This document shows positions 54,489 to 62,872 of a DNA stretch of 64,000 nt, piece by piece. This DNA comes from Halomonas sp. GT. GTDB taxonomy: Bacteria; Pseudomonadota; Gammaproteobacteria; Pseudomonadales; Halomonadaceae. The notes beneath the pieces are model-generated. The model did not search any database, had not been told where the DNA came from, and saw only the letters and a program-made list of their open reading frames with translations. The DNA lies in the NCBI RefSeq assembly GCF_002082565.1, contig NZ_CP020562.1, forward strand, positions 4,030,001 to 4,094,000, read 5' to 3'. A program made the translations under genes and the position numbers. Numbering within the stretch: position 1 is the stretch's first letter; every line of letters starts with the position of its first letter.

Positions 54489-55457
54489 TCAGCTCACCAG
54501 CGCAAGAGCCGTTTGTAGCGCATCTTGCTTCAGCTGCGCCCCTTGACCAAACCACGCGGAATCCAGGCGGGTATCGTTACTACGCGCACGCTTGTCGTGA
54601 TCCACGTACTCGGTCACGGCATTGAGAAGTCCCCAGGCGGTGTCTTTGGCCGTGTCGAGGTGGGAGCCGCGGCCTTCACCGTGGTAAAGCTTCTGTACCT
54701 TGTTGAGCGCCCGGTAATTAGGCAGCTTGGAAGGGTCGTCTATCGGCTTATCGATACCGCAGAGTACCGACTGAAAATACTGCTGTGCCTCGCGGTGATC
54801 AATCTTACGTTCCGCCAAGGCCTTCATGCGATACATGAAGTCGTTCCATTGGGAAACAGAAATACCCAGCTGGCTTTTTACCGCACGGGGATCGAACTCT
54901 GACCGGTGGGGAACCTTCACCGCTTGCGATGTGCCATCCACGGCAATCTGCAGCGTGTTGTTACACACCACCCGCACCGTGGTCGGCGTCGCCATGGTGG
55001 CCAAGGTGCCATCGCATGATGTAGCCAACAGCAGGTAGTCGTTAACTTCATCCTGGCCTTTCAGCGACGTGCTTAAGCCACTGCGTGCCAACGCCCAGAA
55101 CTTACGCCCACCTTTCAGCACCCCAGCGGTTTCCAGCTCATAACCGGCGTACTCGGTGAGATCGCGGTAGAACTCCAGTATCTCTTCGGGCTGCACCACC
55201 TTATAACGCTGCGATACCACCGAGAGCGGTGCTTTGGTATCCGAGCGGTAGAGCACTTTCTGCTCGGGGAACGAGTGAATGCTGCCCAGGTGGCTGGCAC
55301 CTTCAGCGATAAAGCGCACCGGCGCTTCTTCAATGTGCCAGTTCATACCGGCCTGTTGCTGCCAGACCTCTAACGGTTGTTGACGGGATAGCTGTTGCCC
55401 CAGGCCGTGCCAAGGGGTAGTGCCAACGTAAGCCATTTGTTCAACGAGATGAGCCAT
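54489..55457 (-). CDS. DUF932 domain protein
   Basis: 322 residues from ATG 55457 (MAHLVEQMAYVGTTPWHGLG), the typical family N-terminus; the frame runs to 55634 but GGAGA and conservation support 55457. Family motifs include FWALARSGLS, DDYLLLATSCDGT-like YLLLATSCDGTLA and VRVVCNNTLQIA. Found in phage and plasmid recombination regions; function unknown. Preceded and followed by terminators. Confidence 0.88.
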   Translation of the reverse strand: MAHLVEQMAYVGTTPWHGLGQQLSRQQPLEVWQQQAGMNWHIEEAPVRFIAEGASHLGSIHSFPEQKVLYRSDTKAPLSVVSQRYKVVQPEEILEFYRDLTEYAGYELETAGVLKGGRKFWALARSGLSTSLKGQDEVNDYLLLATSCDGTLATMATPTTVRVVCNNTLQIAVDGTSQAVKVPHRSEFDPRAVKSQLGISVSQWNDFMYRMKALAERKIDHREAQQYFQSVLCGIDKPIDDPSKLPNYRALNKVQKLYHGEGRGSHLDTAKDTAWGLLNAVTEYVDHDKRARSNDTRLDSAWFGQGAQLKQDALQTALALVS

Positions 55458-55474
55458 GAGTGAGTCTCCAGACA

Positions 55475-55504
55475 TAAAAAAAGCGCTGACAAAGGCCAGC
55501 GCTA
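55475..55504 (-). terminator. Terminator between 112-aa gene and DUF932
   Basis: AGCGCTG (55482-55488) pairs with CAGCGCT (55498-55504); TTTTTTT follows on the minus strand. Separates the two genes, so DUF932 needs its own promoter or read-through. Confidence 0.85.
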
Positions 55505-55540
55505 TTAGGTGAGAAAAAGGAAAAACCAAACAGGCGCGAC

Positions 55541-55879
55541 TCAGTGAGCCGCAGCCAAAGGGGGATAGGACTGTCGAAAGGTGTGCCCACAGGCAAGGCA
55601 TAGCCAAGGGGTACCGGTACCGGGTGGCAGCCACTGAGCGAATAGAGACGTCGTTACCCGGATACCTGACTGGCCACCGGTAACCGCGCCGATCATGGCG
55701 GCTGGGAGTTTAGCGAGTGGAAAACGCGCCGTTGCCAGAAAAAGCGGTTGGGTCACCGCCGTCGCACGTAAGGCGCCTATCGCACCACCCACTACGCACC
55801 CGCTGACAACACCAATGCGTTGAGCGGTATCGAGATTGATCAGGCGGGTAGCGGCACAGCGCTGACAAGGTGGGGGCAT
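55541..55879 (-). CDS. 112-aa zinc-ribbon-like protein with membrane segment
   Basis: From ATG 55879 (AGGAG eight bases upstream). Begins MPPPCQRCAA and ends CLACGHTF, two CxxC knuckles that could form one zinc site. The middle is Gly/Ala-rich and hydrophobic (IGVVSGCVVGGAIGALRA, AAMIGAVTGG), possibly two membrane helices. Function unknown. Its ribosome site sits in the leader hairpin described at 55888. Confidence 0.65.
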   Translation of the reverse strand: MPPPCQRCAATRLINLDTAQRIGVVSGCVVGGAIGALRATAVTQPLFLATARFPLAKLPAAMIGAVTGGQSGIRVTTSLFAQWLPPGTGTPWLCLACGHTFRQSYPPLAAAH

Positions 55880-55887
55880 TAGCAATG

Positions 55888-55931
55888 CTCCTATGCATCA
55901 CGAAGCGATTCGTGGGGTGGATTCATAGGAG
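55888..55931 (-). ncRNA. Leader hairpin sequestering the ribosome site
   Basis: In the minus-strand transcript CTCCTATG (55931-55924) pairs with CATAGGAG (55895-55888), which contains the AGGAG of the 112-aa gene. Inside the loop a second perfect stem, CACGAA-tetraloop-TTCGTG (55914-55899), stabilises the fold. The start codon is eight bases beyond. Translation would be blocked until the outer stem opens. Confidence 0.6.
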
Positions 55932-55972
55932 TGATATAGGTCTATAATTTTTTGGAAATTAGCCACTCAAAA

Positions 55973-55986
55973 TTTACTTTAGTAAA
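55973..55986. promoter_or_regulatory. Palindrome TTTACT-TT-AGTAAA
   Basis: A 6-bp inverted repeat just upstream of a minus-strand promoter-like pair TTGAGT / TTATAG (17-bp spacing) that would drive the leader at 55931. Candidate operator. Confidence 0.4.
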
Positions 55987-56137
55987 CGCTCCAATGCTGG
56001 CAATGGTGAAATGTCTCGGGCTTAGCGTTTACAACAAAATAAGCGCAACACATTAGAAGCAAAGAAGCACGAGTACCGCCCTTACGTCTCGTCGCTATGT
56101 ATGGTGCCACTCGTTACCGCCTTACATTTAAGATATA

Positions 56138-56797
56138 TCAACGCCTTGACGATGAACACTCAGTAACCTCTCCCCCCTTGCCATCTTTATGCCGGAAATG
56201 GGTATACAGGAACTGTTGAGGGCTGCCCGTTGGCGTCTCATGTACCTCAAGATGATCACTCAATAATTCAAACGAAGGGCCAAGTTGTTCGCTAAGCTGC
56301 GAGGCCGAGTATCTCACCACGTCCAAGCCACTACAGCGTGTTGGCCCCTCTGGCCCAAAGGTTGCCATCACCACGTGCCCACCGGGTACAAGGCTATGGC
56401 GAAGTTGCAGTAAATAAGCCGCGCGAGAGACTGGATCCACCAAAAAGTGAAAAACCGCACGGTCATGCCAGACGGCATAGTAATGCCCAGGCAACCTTGC
56501 TTGCGTAATGTCCCCAACACGCCATTTAACGCGGCTGGAAACGTCAGCTAAACGGCGCTGTGCAGCTTCAATGGCGCTTTCCGAAATATCCAAAACGGTA
56601 ATATCGTCGTACCCAAGCGCTAGCAAATCATCTACTAGCGTTGCTTCACCGCAACCCACATCAATAATCGCCGTGTGTGGGTCTGGAGCCGCTGATTGGA
56701 TATAATCAAGGGAGGCCTCTAAATGAGGCCGAAACCAGCTTACTTGGTCAGCAGACTTGCGTTGATACACCGACTCCCAGTGGTGTTTTGAATTCAT
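56138..56797 (-). CDS. Class I SAM-dependent methyltransferase
   Basis: 219 residues with SAM motif I IIDVGCGEATLV (about 44), acidic LDIS at strand 2, DITQARLPGHYYAVWHDRAV, and LVPGGHVVMATFGPEGP. The substrate is unknown. It lies 19 bp after the DUF411 gene on the same strand, so it belongs to that copper-linked unit. Metal or metalloid methylation is possible but not shown. Confidence 0.88.
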   Translation of the reverse strand: MNSKHHWESVYQRKSADQVSWFRPHLEASLDYIQSAAPDPHTAIIDVGCGEATLVDDLLALGYDDITVLDISESAIEAAQRRLADVSSRVKWRVGDITQARLPGHYYAVWHDRAVFHFLVDPVSRAAYLLQLRHSLVPGGHVVMATFGPEGPTRCSGLDVVRYSASQLSEQLGPSFELLSDHLEVHETPTGSPQQFLYTHFRHKDGKGGEVTECSSSRR

Positions 56798-56816
56798 TGT
56801 ATCGGCCCGGCTTATT

Positions 56817-57260
56817 TCAGAGCGTCATAAACGCCTTATCTTCCTGATCCGTGAAGGAATACACGTCATAGGGCGCTTCCTGAGGTCCTGGCATACCCGG
56901 TGTACCGATGGGCATACCTGCCAGGCCAATGCCATCTACATCAGGCTGTTGCTCAAACAGCGCCTGTACGGCTTCCATCGGCACATGGCCCTCGATCCAA
57001 TATTCACCTATTTCGATGGTATGGCACGATCCCAGACCGTAGGGAACGCCCGCCTGCTGCTTGATATCACCCAGTTCGACGTCGTCAACAATAGTGACGT
57101 TAACGCCAAGTTGCTCCAAATAGCGCGCATACTCATCACAGCAGCCACACTGGGGGTTTTTGTAAAGCGTGGCTTCATCCGGCAACGCGGCCTGAGCCTG
57201 AACCGAGGCGGCTCCTAGGAGCAAAACACTAGATAGTACCGTAGCGGTAAAACGTTTCAT
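56817..57260 (-). CDS. DUF411 periplasmic metal-binding protein
   Basis: 147 residues from ATG 57260 (AAGGAG upstream). Signal peptide MKRFTATVLSSVLLLGAASV. Mature CGCC at 38-41 (NPQCGCCDEYARYLEQ), then GSCHTIEIG and YWIEGHVPMEAV, the DUF411 pattern. It ends in a Met/Pro-rich tail. DUF411 proteins accompany copper and other metal resistance. Its start overlaps the end of the 49-aa peptide gene. Confidence 0.92.
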   Translation of the reverse strand: MKRFTATVLSSVLLLGAASVQAQAALPDEATLYKNPQCGCCDEYARYLEQLGVNVTIVDDVELGDIKQQAGVPYGLGSCHTIEIGEYWIEGHVPMEAVQALFEQQPDVDGIGLAGMPIGTPGMPGPQEAPYDVYSFTDQEDKAFMTL

Positions 57261-57406
57261 GAGCAATCTCCTTGAGGTGTGTGACTAAACAAATATTTGG
57301 CCAACGAGGCGATCCCCAACCCTACCAACAGTAAAAAAGTTAGCGGCATTAACCAAGCAAACCAGCCCATCGAGCTCATAAAAGCAAAACAATCTGCGTT
57401 CATCAT
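57257..57406 (-). CDS. 49-aa Met-rich membrane peptide
   Basis: TAGGAG precedes ATGATG. Product MMNADCFAFMSSMGWFAWLM, then a hydrophobic helix, KYLFSHTPQGDCS. Its stop overlaps the DUF411 ATG (TCATGA). Gapless relative of the 44-aa peptide at 40641, sharing M1, M2, M10, S11, M13, G14, W18-M20 and KYLF. First gene of the DUF411-methyltransferase unit behind a MerR-type promoter. Confidence 0.8.
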   Translation of the reverse strand: MMNADCFAFMSSMGWFAWLMPLTFLLLVGLGIASLAKYLFSHTPQGDCS

Positions 57407-57445
57407 GGTAAGTCTCCTACCAAGGCAGTAAGCAATATCGCTGTA

Positions 57446-57477
57446 AGCTTACAACCCTGGGGTTACCCTAAGGTCAA
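57446..57477 (-). promoter_or_regulatory. MerR/CueR-type promoter for 49-aa/DUF411 unit
   Basis: TTGACC (57477-57472), 20 bp, TAAGCT (57451-57446). The spacer holds an imperfect 10-1-10 dyad ACCTTAGGGT / ACCCCAGGGT. Long spacing with a dyad between -35 and -10 is the mark of MerR-family metal activators such as CueR. No MerR-family gene is in the window. Confidence 0.6.
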
Positions 57478-57534
57478 GCCTTGGGACCTTGCGGACAACG
57501 GAAGGTTGCTATAGATCATGTTTTCCCCCTTGGG

Positions 57535-57566
57535 TTCAGGCTCGTTTCAGGTTAACACCGTATAAA
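57535..57566 (+). promoter_or_regulatory. TTCAG-N6-TTCAG promoter of cupredoxin-copRS
   Basis: TTCAG at 57535 and 57546, six bases apart, then 10 bp to TATAAA (57561-57566). Same layout as at 60109 and 62873. An 11-bp-period direct repeat at -35 is typical of OmpR-family activators, here most likely CopR. Confidence 0.7.
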
Positions 57567-57600
57567 GAACGGGTGACAATAACCTCTGAGGTAAATGACC

Positions 57601-58101
57601 ATGCTAAAAACCACTCTAACAACGTCTTTGTTTGCCCTTTCACTAAGCCTGATCACGGGCGTGGCGCTGGCTGCACCCGGCCACGGCGGTGGTGACAGTG
57701 GTCTAACCGAGGCTGACGTCGACCGTACGATCAGCCTTGAGGCTGGTGATATGTGGTTCGACCCTGAAGAGCTACAGATGGCGGCTGGAGAGGTGGTTAA
57801 ATTTGAAATCACCAACACCGGCCATTTAGAACATGAATTTGTAATTGGAAGTAAAGAAGCCCAGGAAGAGCATCGTCAAATGATGCTAGATATGGCCAAT
57901 GGTGGAGGCCATGACATGTCGAATATGGCACACGGCGGCGGTCACGACATGGCCAACATGAGCATGGCCGGCGTCACCATTGCGCCTGGTGAGACAGGGA
58001 CTCTACTATGGAGTGTTCCTGATAATGCCAACGAGCTAGAGTATGCTTGTAACATCCCCGGCCACTATGAATCCGGCATGTACGGCAATTTTACACTCTA
58101 A
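57601..58101 (+). CDS. Exported cupredoxin
   Basis: 166 residues from ATG 57601, which has GAGGT eight bases upstream (an ATG at 57595 is too close). Signal peptide ends LALAAPG. The cupredoxin copper ligands are H78 (HEF), C150, H155 and M160 (ACNIPGHYESGM). Met/His-rich insert HDMSNMAHGGGHDMANMSM. Periplasmic copper binding or electron transfer. First gene of an operon with copRS. Confidence 0.9.
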   Translation: MLKTTLTTSLFALSLSLITGVALAAPGHGGGDSGLTEADVDRTISLEAGDMWFDPEELQMAAGEVVKFEITNTGHLEHEFVIGSKEAQEEHRQMMLDMANGGGHDMSNMAHGGGHDMANMSMAGVTIAPGETGTLLWSVPDNANELEYACNIPGHYESGMYGNFTL

Positions 58102-58115
58102 CCTGACGTATACCG

Positions 58116-58781
58116 ATGAAACTGTTGCTACTCGAAGATGATGACTTGCTTGCGGAAAGCTTGGCAGAGAGTCTCAAGGACAACGGTTACCTAGTTGATT
58201 TGGCCGCTTCATTGAAAGCGGCCAAGTCGCTTATGGCAACCGAGCACTATGAACTGGCTATCTTGGATGTCGGCTTGCCCGACGGCTCGGGGCTGGATCT
58301 GCTCGCCCAGTGGCGCAGGCAAAAACGCGATACCCCTATTTTGATCCTGACGGCCCGCGATACCTGGGAAGATAAAGTCGTCGGCCTGGAAACAGGGGCC
58401 GATGACTACCTGACTAAACCCTTCCATGAAGCTGAGCTCATGGCCCGCTTGAAGGCCCTACTGCGCAGGCAATCCGGTCAGTTATCGCAGGTGATCACGC
58501 TTAACGGCGTGTCGCTAGATGGCGCAGGTCAACGGGTGTGCCTAGAGGACGAAGCGTGGCGTTCGCTCACGGCGACGGAGTTTCGACTACTACGTTATTT
58601 AATGCTTCATCCGGATCGCATTCACTCTAAAGAGCAGCTACTAGAGCAGCTTTATGCTTTGGAGCAGGATGCCGCCGCGCCCAACTTGGTCGAAGTTTAT
58701 GTCGCTCGTCTTCGCCGTTATCTGGGTAAATCCATTATCCAAACGCGCCGCGGCCAGGGGTATTTCTTTGCTTCACATTGA
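58116..58781 (+). CDS. copR: Copper response regulator CopR/CusR type
   Basis: 221-residue OmpR-family regulator: D8-D9-D10 pocket, phospho-acceptor D51 (LAILDVGLPDGSGL), K101 (DDYLTKPF), and a winged helix ending TRRGQGYFF. Encoded with the cupredoxin, next to pcoAB and a sensor kinase, so copper control is the likely role. Its candidate site is TTCAG-N6-TTCAG. Confidence 0.92.
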   Translation: MKLLLLEDDDLLAESLAESLKDNGYLVDLAASLKAAKSLMATEHYELAILDVGLPDGSGLDLLAQWRRQKRDTPILILTARDTWEDKVVGLETGADDYLTKPFHEAELMARLKALLRRQSGQLSQVITLNGVSLDGAGQRVCLEDEAWRSLTATEFRLLRYLMLHPDRIHSKEQLLEQLYALEQDAAAPNLVEVYVARLRRYLGKSIIQTRRGQGYFFASH

Positions 58782-60102
58782 TCGGCGTAGTTTACGTTTT
58801 CGACTACTCGTCTGGTTAGGAGGCGTGGCGCTCTTAGTGGTGGTGACGACTTGGCTACTGCACGGCATATGGTTACAGAATCTTGCTCGGGATTTTTTGG
58901 GTGAGCGCCTTCAGCGCGAAGCCGACCATGCCGTCACCCAGCTTGAGCAAGGGGAAGCCGCCGTACCTGCCGCGCTTGACTCAGTTAGCCAAAGCTATCA
59001 AGTCTTTCATCATTTATACGTGATGCGCCTTAACGGCTCGGTGAGCGCCTCCAACCCGCAATGGCAGCAACAGCTGGCTCCTCTGCTGGAAGAAAACGGC
59101 GATGCTCTTTTGGATGTCAAACATGACGATCAGCATTTGCTGGTCTACCGCCGCCATTTTGAGTGGCAGGGTTCTAGCGGCGTATTACTGGTGGGGGAGG
59201 ATTTTTCCAAAGTTGAAGCGGGCTTAGCGACGCTACACTGGTGGGTAGGCGGGATTGCCGCAGGACTTTTAGTGATGTTAATTACGCTCAACATGCTAGC
59301 TGTCAACCGCAGCCTGATCCCGCTATGGCAGCTTCGTGGACAGTTGGCCGCACTACAGGCAGGCGAGAGAGAGCGCCTTTCGCTAACCGCGCCAGCCGAG
59401 TTGGACTCTCTGGTCGCTCAGCTTAACCGCTTTATGGACGACATCGACCTGCGTCTACAGCGCTCTCGGGAGTCATTCGCCAACCTTTCCCATGCTTTAA
59501 AAACCCCGTTGGCAGCGGTTACCCAAGTACTGCGTGGCAACCGGCCTATTGATGAACGCAGGCGACTAAAGCTACTAGCCCGAGTAGAGGATATTAATGC
59601 CCAGCTGGATGCGGAACTGCGTCGTTCACGGATTGCAGGCCCTAACGCAGGGCGAATGGCCAACGTCACGCGTGATAGCTCACGACTCACCGAGATGTTC
59701 CGCAGCCTTTACCCTGAGCGTATCTTCAACCTCACCCTATCGGTACACGAGAAAGACCAAGTGCCTATTGAGGCTCACGACTTTTCTGAAATATTAGGTA
59801 TCGTGCTCGATAACGCTGGTAAATGGGCGAGTAGGCGCGTTAATTGCGATATTGCCGTCTCCGCTACCACCCTCACGCTCAACATTGATGATGACGGCCT
59901 CGGCGTTGCAGAAGAGGATCTTTCGCGTTTGGGTGAGCGTGGCACACGGCTGGATGAACGCCGTCCTGGCTACGGCTTAGGCCTGTCGATTCTTGCGCAG
60001 TTAATCGCCCGTTACTCGGGGCACTCGCATTTTGCACGCAGTCCACTGGGTGGTTTGCGCGTTACGATTACATTGCCTCTAGCGGTTGAAGTGACTAATT
60101 AA
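58768..60102 (+). CDS. copS: Sensor histidine kinase CopS/CusS type
   Basis: 444 residues from TTG 58768, with AGGGG eight bases upstream and 14-bp overlap with copR; the open frame to 58654 would only extend over copR. Two membrane helices (about 14-35 and 155-180) flank a periplasmic domain. HAMP, then NLSHALKTPLAA (H about 241), LDNAGKWAS N-box and GYGLGLSI. Senses periplasmic copper and phosphorylates CopR. Start codon uncertain. Confidence 0.88.
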   Translation: MLHIDRRSLRFRLLVWLGGVALLVVVTTWLLHGIWLQNLARDFLGERLQREADHAVTQLEQGEAAVPAALDSVSQSYQVFHHLYVMRLNGSVSASNPQWQQQLAPLLEENGDALLDVKHDDQHLLVYRRHFEWQGSSGVLLVGEDFSKVEAGLATLHWWVGGIAAGLLVMLITLNMLAVNRSLIPLWQLRGQLAALQAGERERLSLTAPAELDSLVAQLNRFMDDIDLRLQRSRESFANLSHALKTPLAAVTQVLRGNRPIDERRRLKLLARVEDINAQLDAELRRSRIAGPNAGRMANVTRDSSRLTEMFRSLYPERIFNLTLSVHEKDQVPIEAHDFSEILGIVLDNAGKWASRRVNCDIAVSATTLTLNIDDDGLGVAEEDLSRLGERGTRLDERRPGYGLGLSILAQLIARYSGHSHFARSPLGGLRVTITLPLAVEVTN

Positions 60103-60108
60103 TCACTA

Positions 60109-60140
60109 TTCAGCTTTGATTCAGCTTCTTCCATCAAGAT
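60109..60140 (+). promoter_or_regulatory. TTCAG-N6-TTCAG promoter of pcoAB
   Basis: TTCAG at 60109 and 60120, then 10 bp to CAAGAT (60135-60140) as weak -10. The weak -10 suits activator dependence. ATG is 46 bp past the box. Confidence 0.65.
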
Positions 60141-60170
60141 GGTGCTATTCATCATTGATGGGAGTTACAC

Positions 60171-62024
60171 ATGGCACGCTCAAGCATCATTTCTCACCCG
60201 CTTTCTCGCCGACAGGTCATAAAAGGCGGCGCTGCCTTAGGGTTAGGTTCCGCGGCGGCAATGGGATTGACCCCTGCCTGGGCAAACCCCTGGGGACGCA
60301 CCAATGTCTATGCGCAGGGCGTTGAAGAAGGCCCCGAGGTATCGCTGGCCATTCGCCGCGAATCACACCCGATTGATGGTAAGAATGCGATGCCCATCAC
60401 CATCAATGGCACTAGCCCAGGCCCGATGATTCGTCTGAAAGAAGGTCAAGACGCGGTACTTCGTGTGACAAACCTGCTCGATGAGTCTACTTCAATTCAC
60501 TGGCATGGCCTCATCCTACCGCCGGAAATGGATGGCGTGCCAGGCGTCAGCTTTGCAGGTATCGCCCCTGGTGAAACCTTTACCTACCGCTTCCCTGTTC
60601 GTCAGAACGGTACCTACTGGTACCACAGCCACTCCGGTATGCAGGAACAGCTTGGCCATGCGGGGCCGCTGATTATCGACGCCGCCGAGCGCGAGCCTAT
60701 CCGTTACGACCGTGAGCATGTGTTACTGCTCACCGACTGGACCTTTGAAGACCCCATGTCGGTGTTTCGTAATCTGAAGACCATGGAAGGCTATTACAAC
60801 TTCCAAGAGCGCACGATTGCTGACTTCTTCGCCGATGTGCGCGAAAAGGGTTTCGCACAAACCGCCGAAATGCGCGGCATGTGGGCTCAAATGCGCATGA
60901 GTTCGCGGGACATCGCCGATGTCACCGGCAGCACTTATACCTACCTGCTCAACGGCCACTCCCCTCAAGAAAACTGGAATGCCCTGTTCAAGGCCGGGGA
61001 GCGCATCCGACTTCGTGTGATTAATGGCTCGGCGATGTCGTACTTTGATGTACGCATTCCTGGCCTAAAAATGACCGTGGTAGCCGCCGATGGCCAGCCG
61101 GTGCAACCCGTTCCTGTTGATGAGTTCCGTATTGGCGTGGCTGAAACCTACGATGTGCTGGTTTCACCCGAAGATAACCGGGCATACACCATCTTCGCCG
61201 AATCTATGGATCGCAGCGGCTATGCCCGCGCTACCTTGGCACCGCGTGAGGGTATGCAGGCCGACATCCCTGAACGACGCCAAATTGCTGACCGCGGCAT
61301 GGAAGCCATGGGCGCCCACGGCATGGGCGGGATGGATCATTCTGGCATGTCAAATATGGAAGGCATGGATCACTCCAACATGCCGGGAATGAGCGGTGAC
61401 GATGCAGGTATGGAGGGAATGGACCACTCAGGCATGTCGAATATGCAAGGCATGGATCATTCGAACATGGCGGGGATGGATCACTCTAATATGGGCGGCA
61501 TGGCGGGCGAGCAGGCGAAAATCGGCGCAAATGGCATGCTGGTGGCCGGTGAGGCACAGCCCGGCTCCCGCTACGACCAAGCGGGCATCGGTATCGCCCC
61601 TGACGAACGGCGCGTTTTAGTCTACCGCGATTTAAAAGCCTTCACGCCATGGCCTGACCGCCGTGAACCAGGCCGTGAGCTTGAGCTGCACCTGACCGGC
61701 AACATGGAACGCTACATGTGGTCGTTCGACGGCAAGAAGTTTAGCGAAGTGACCGGGCCCATTCATTTTGTGAAAGATGAGCGGCTGCGCCTCATCCTCA
61801 TTAACGACACCATGATGGAGCACCCCATTCACCTCCACGGCATGTGGATGGAGCTAGAAAACGGCCAGGGGGAATTGATACCGCGCAAACATACCCTGAA
61901 CGTGAAGCCTGGCGAGCGTGTGTCTGCACTGATCACCGCGGACGCCGAGGGCAGCTGGGCGTTCCACTGCCACCTTCTCTATCACATGGATGCCGGCATG
62001 TTCCGCGTTGTTCAGGTTTCTTAA
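60171..62024 (+). CDS. pcoA: PcoA/CopA-type multicopper oxidase
   Basis: 617 residues with a Tat signal (SRRQVIKGGAALGLG). Copper motifs: HWHGLILP, WYHSHSGMQ, HPIHLHGMW, HCHLLYHMDAGM. Between about 385 and 450 a Met-rich stretch repeats GMDHSGMSNM, GMDHSNMPGM and MDHSNMGGM, typical of PcoA copper storage. Periplasmic Cu(I) oxidation and binding. Ten bp ahead of pcoB. Confidence 0.95.
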   Translation: MARSSIISHPLSRRQVIKGGAALGLGSAAAMGLTPAWANPWGRTNVYAQGVEEGPEVSLAIRRESHPIDGKNAMPITINGTSPGPMIRLKEGQDAVLRVTNLLDESTSIHWHGLILPPEMDGVPGVSFAGIAPGETFTYRFPVRQNGTYWYHSHSGMQEQLGHAGPLIIDAAEREPIRYDREHVLLLTDWTFEDPMSVFRNLKTMEGYYNFQERTIADFFADVREKGFAQTAEMRGMWAQMRMSSRDIADVTGSTYTYLLNGHSPQENWNALFKAGERIRLRVINGSAMSYFDVRIPGLKMTVVAADGQPVQPVPVDEFRIGVAETYDVLVSPEDNRAYTIFAESMDRSGYARATLAPREGMQADIPERRQIADRGMEAMGAHGMGGMDHSGMSNMEGMDHSNMPGMSGDDAGMEGMDHSGMSNMQGMDHSNMAGMDHSNMGGMAGEQAKIGANGMLVAGEAQPGSRYDQAGIGIAPDERRVLVYRDLKAFTPWPDRREPGRELELHLTGNMERYMWSFDGKKFSEVTGPIHFVKDERLRLILINDTMMEHPIHLHGMWMELENGQGELIPRKHTLNVKPGERVSALITADAEGSWAFHCHLLYHMDAGMFRVVQVS

Positions 62025-62033
62025 GGAGGCAGT

Positions 62034-62804
62034 ATGAAAACTAAGTACTACGTAACCCTCGCCAGCGCCGCCCTCGGTATGGCCGCCGCCGCTACTGCTC
62101 AGGCCGATGATGGCTATGCGGCCCCAGACAACTGGCCAGCGCCCACTGAAGAGCACAACATGGGCATGGGGCTGTTCGACCGGCTTGAATACACCGTTCC
62201 CGATAAAGGCCAAGACGCCTTGGTATGGGACTTTCAAGGCTGGTACGGCGGTGATATTAACCGCGTCTACCTCAAGTCAGAAGGCGAAAATGTCCAGGGC
62301 GACGGCGAAGATGCTGAGTTTGAATCTCTGGAACTCCTCTATAGCCGCCTAGTGGCAGATTTTTGGGAGTTACAGGGGGGTATCGGTTATCAAGGTGGTG
62401 TGTTCTCCGGTGATCACGCCGAACGCATCTATGGGGTTGTCGGCCTGCAAGGTGTGATGCCCTACGGCATTGAAACCGACGTTGCCATGCAAGTGAGTGA
62501 AGATGGCGACGTGGCCGCCAGTTTTGAAGGCGAATACGATCTGCGCCTGACACAGCGGCTCTACCTTCAGCCGCGCACAGAAATCGCCGTGGCCGCCAGT
62601 GAAGTGGAAGAATTTGGCGTCGGTGAAGGGCTTAACTCGGTGCGCGTCGGCATGCGTTTAGGTTACGAGATGTCCCGCCGTTTCGCCCCCTACATCGGTG
62701 CCTATTGGAAGAAAGAGTACGGCGATACAGCCGACCTTTCACGGGCTAGTGGTGACAACACAGAAGATACTGGAGTCGTCGCTGGTGTTAAAATAATGTT
62801 TTAA
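62034..62804 (+). CDS. pcoB: PcoB/CopB outer-membrane copper resistance protein
   Basis: 256 residues; signal peptide ends TAQADDG. CopB marks: NMGMGLFDRLEYTVPD, WDFQGWYGGDINRVYLKSEG, YSRLVADFWELQGGIGYQ and APYIGAYWKKEYGDTADL. Beta-barrel ending in a Phe (KIMF). Lacks the long Met-rich N-terminus of some CopB. AAGGAGG precedes ATG. Partner of PcoA in copper removal across the outer membrane. Confidence 0.94.
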   Translation: MKTKYYVTLASAALGMAAAATAQADDGYAAPDNWPAPTEEHNMGMGLFDRLEYTVPDKGQDALVWDFQGWYGGDINRVYLKSEGENVQGDGEDAEFESLELLYSRLVADFWELQGGIGYQGGVFSGDHAERIYGVVGLQGVMPYGIETDVAMQVSEDGDVAASFEGEYDLRLTQRLYLQPRTEIAVAASEVEEFGVGEGLNSVRVGMRLGYEMSRRFAPYIGAYWKKEYGDTADLSRASGDNTEDTGVVAGVKIMF

Positions 62805-62827
62805 CTATCTAAAAGTGTGTAACTTTT

Positions 62828-62853
62828 AACGTCACCCAATGGTGGCGTTTTTT
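62828..62853 (+). terminator. Terminator of pcoAB
   Basis: AACGTCACC (62828-62836) pairs with GGTGGCGTT (62841-62849), one wobble, then TTTTTTATTATTTTTT. Confidence 0.9.
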
Positions 62854-62872
62854 ATTATTTTTTATCATAAAA

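Noticed and set aside
61250..61510. Short repeats suggestive of a CRISPR or tandem array
   Set aside because: They encode the Met-rich MDHSxM repeats of the PcoA-type oxidase, in frame, with variable spacing.
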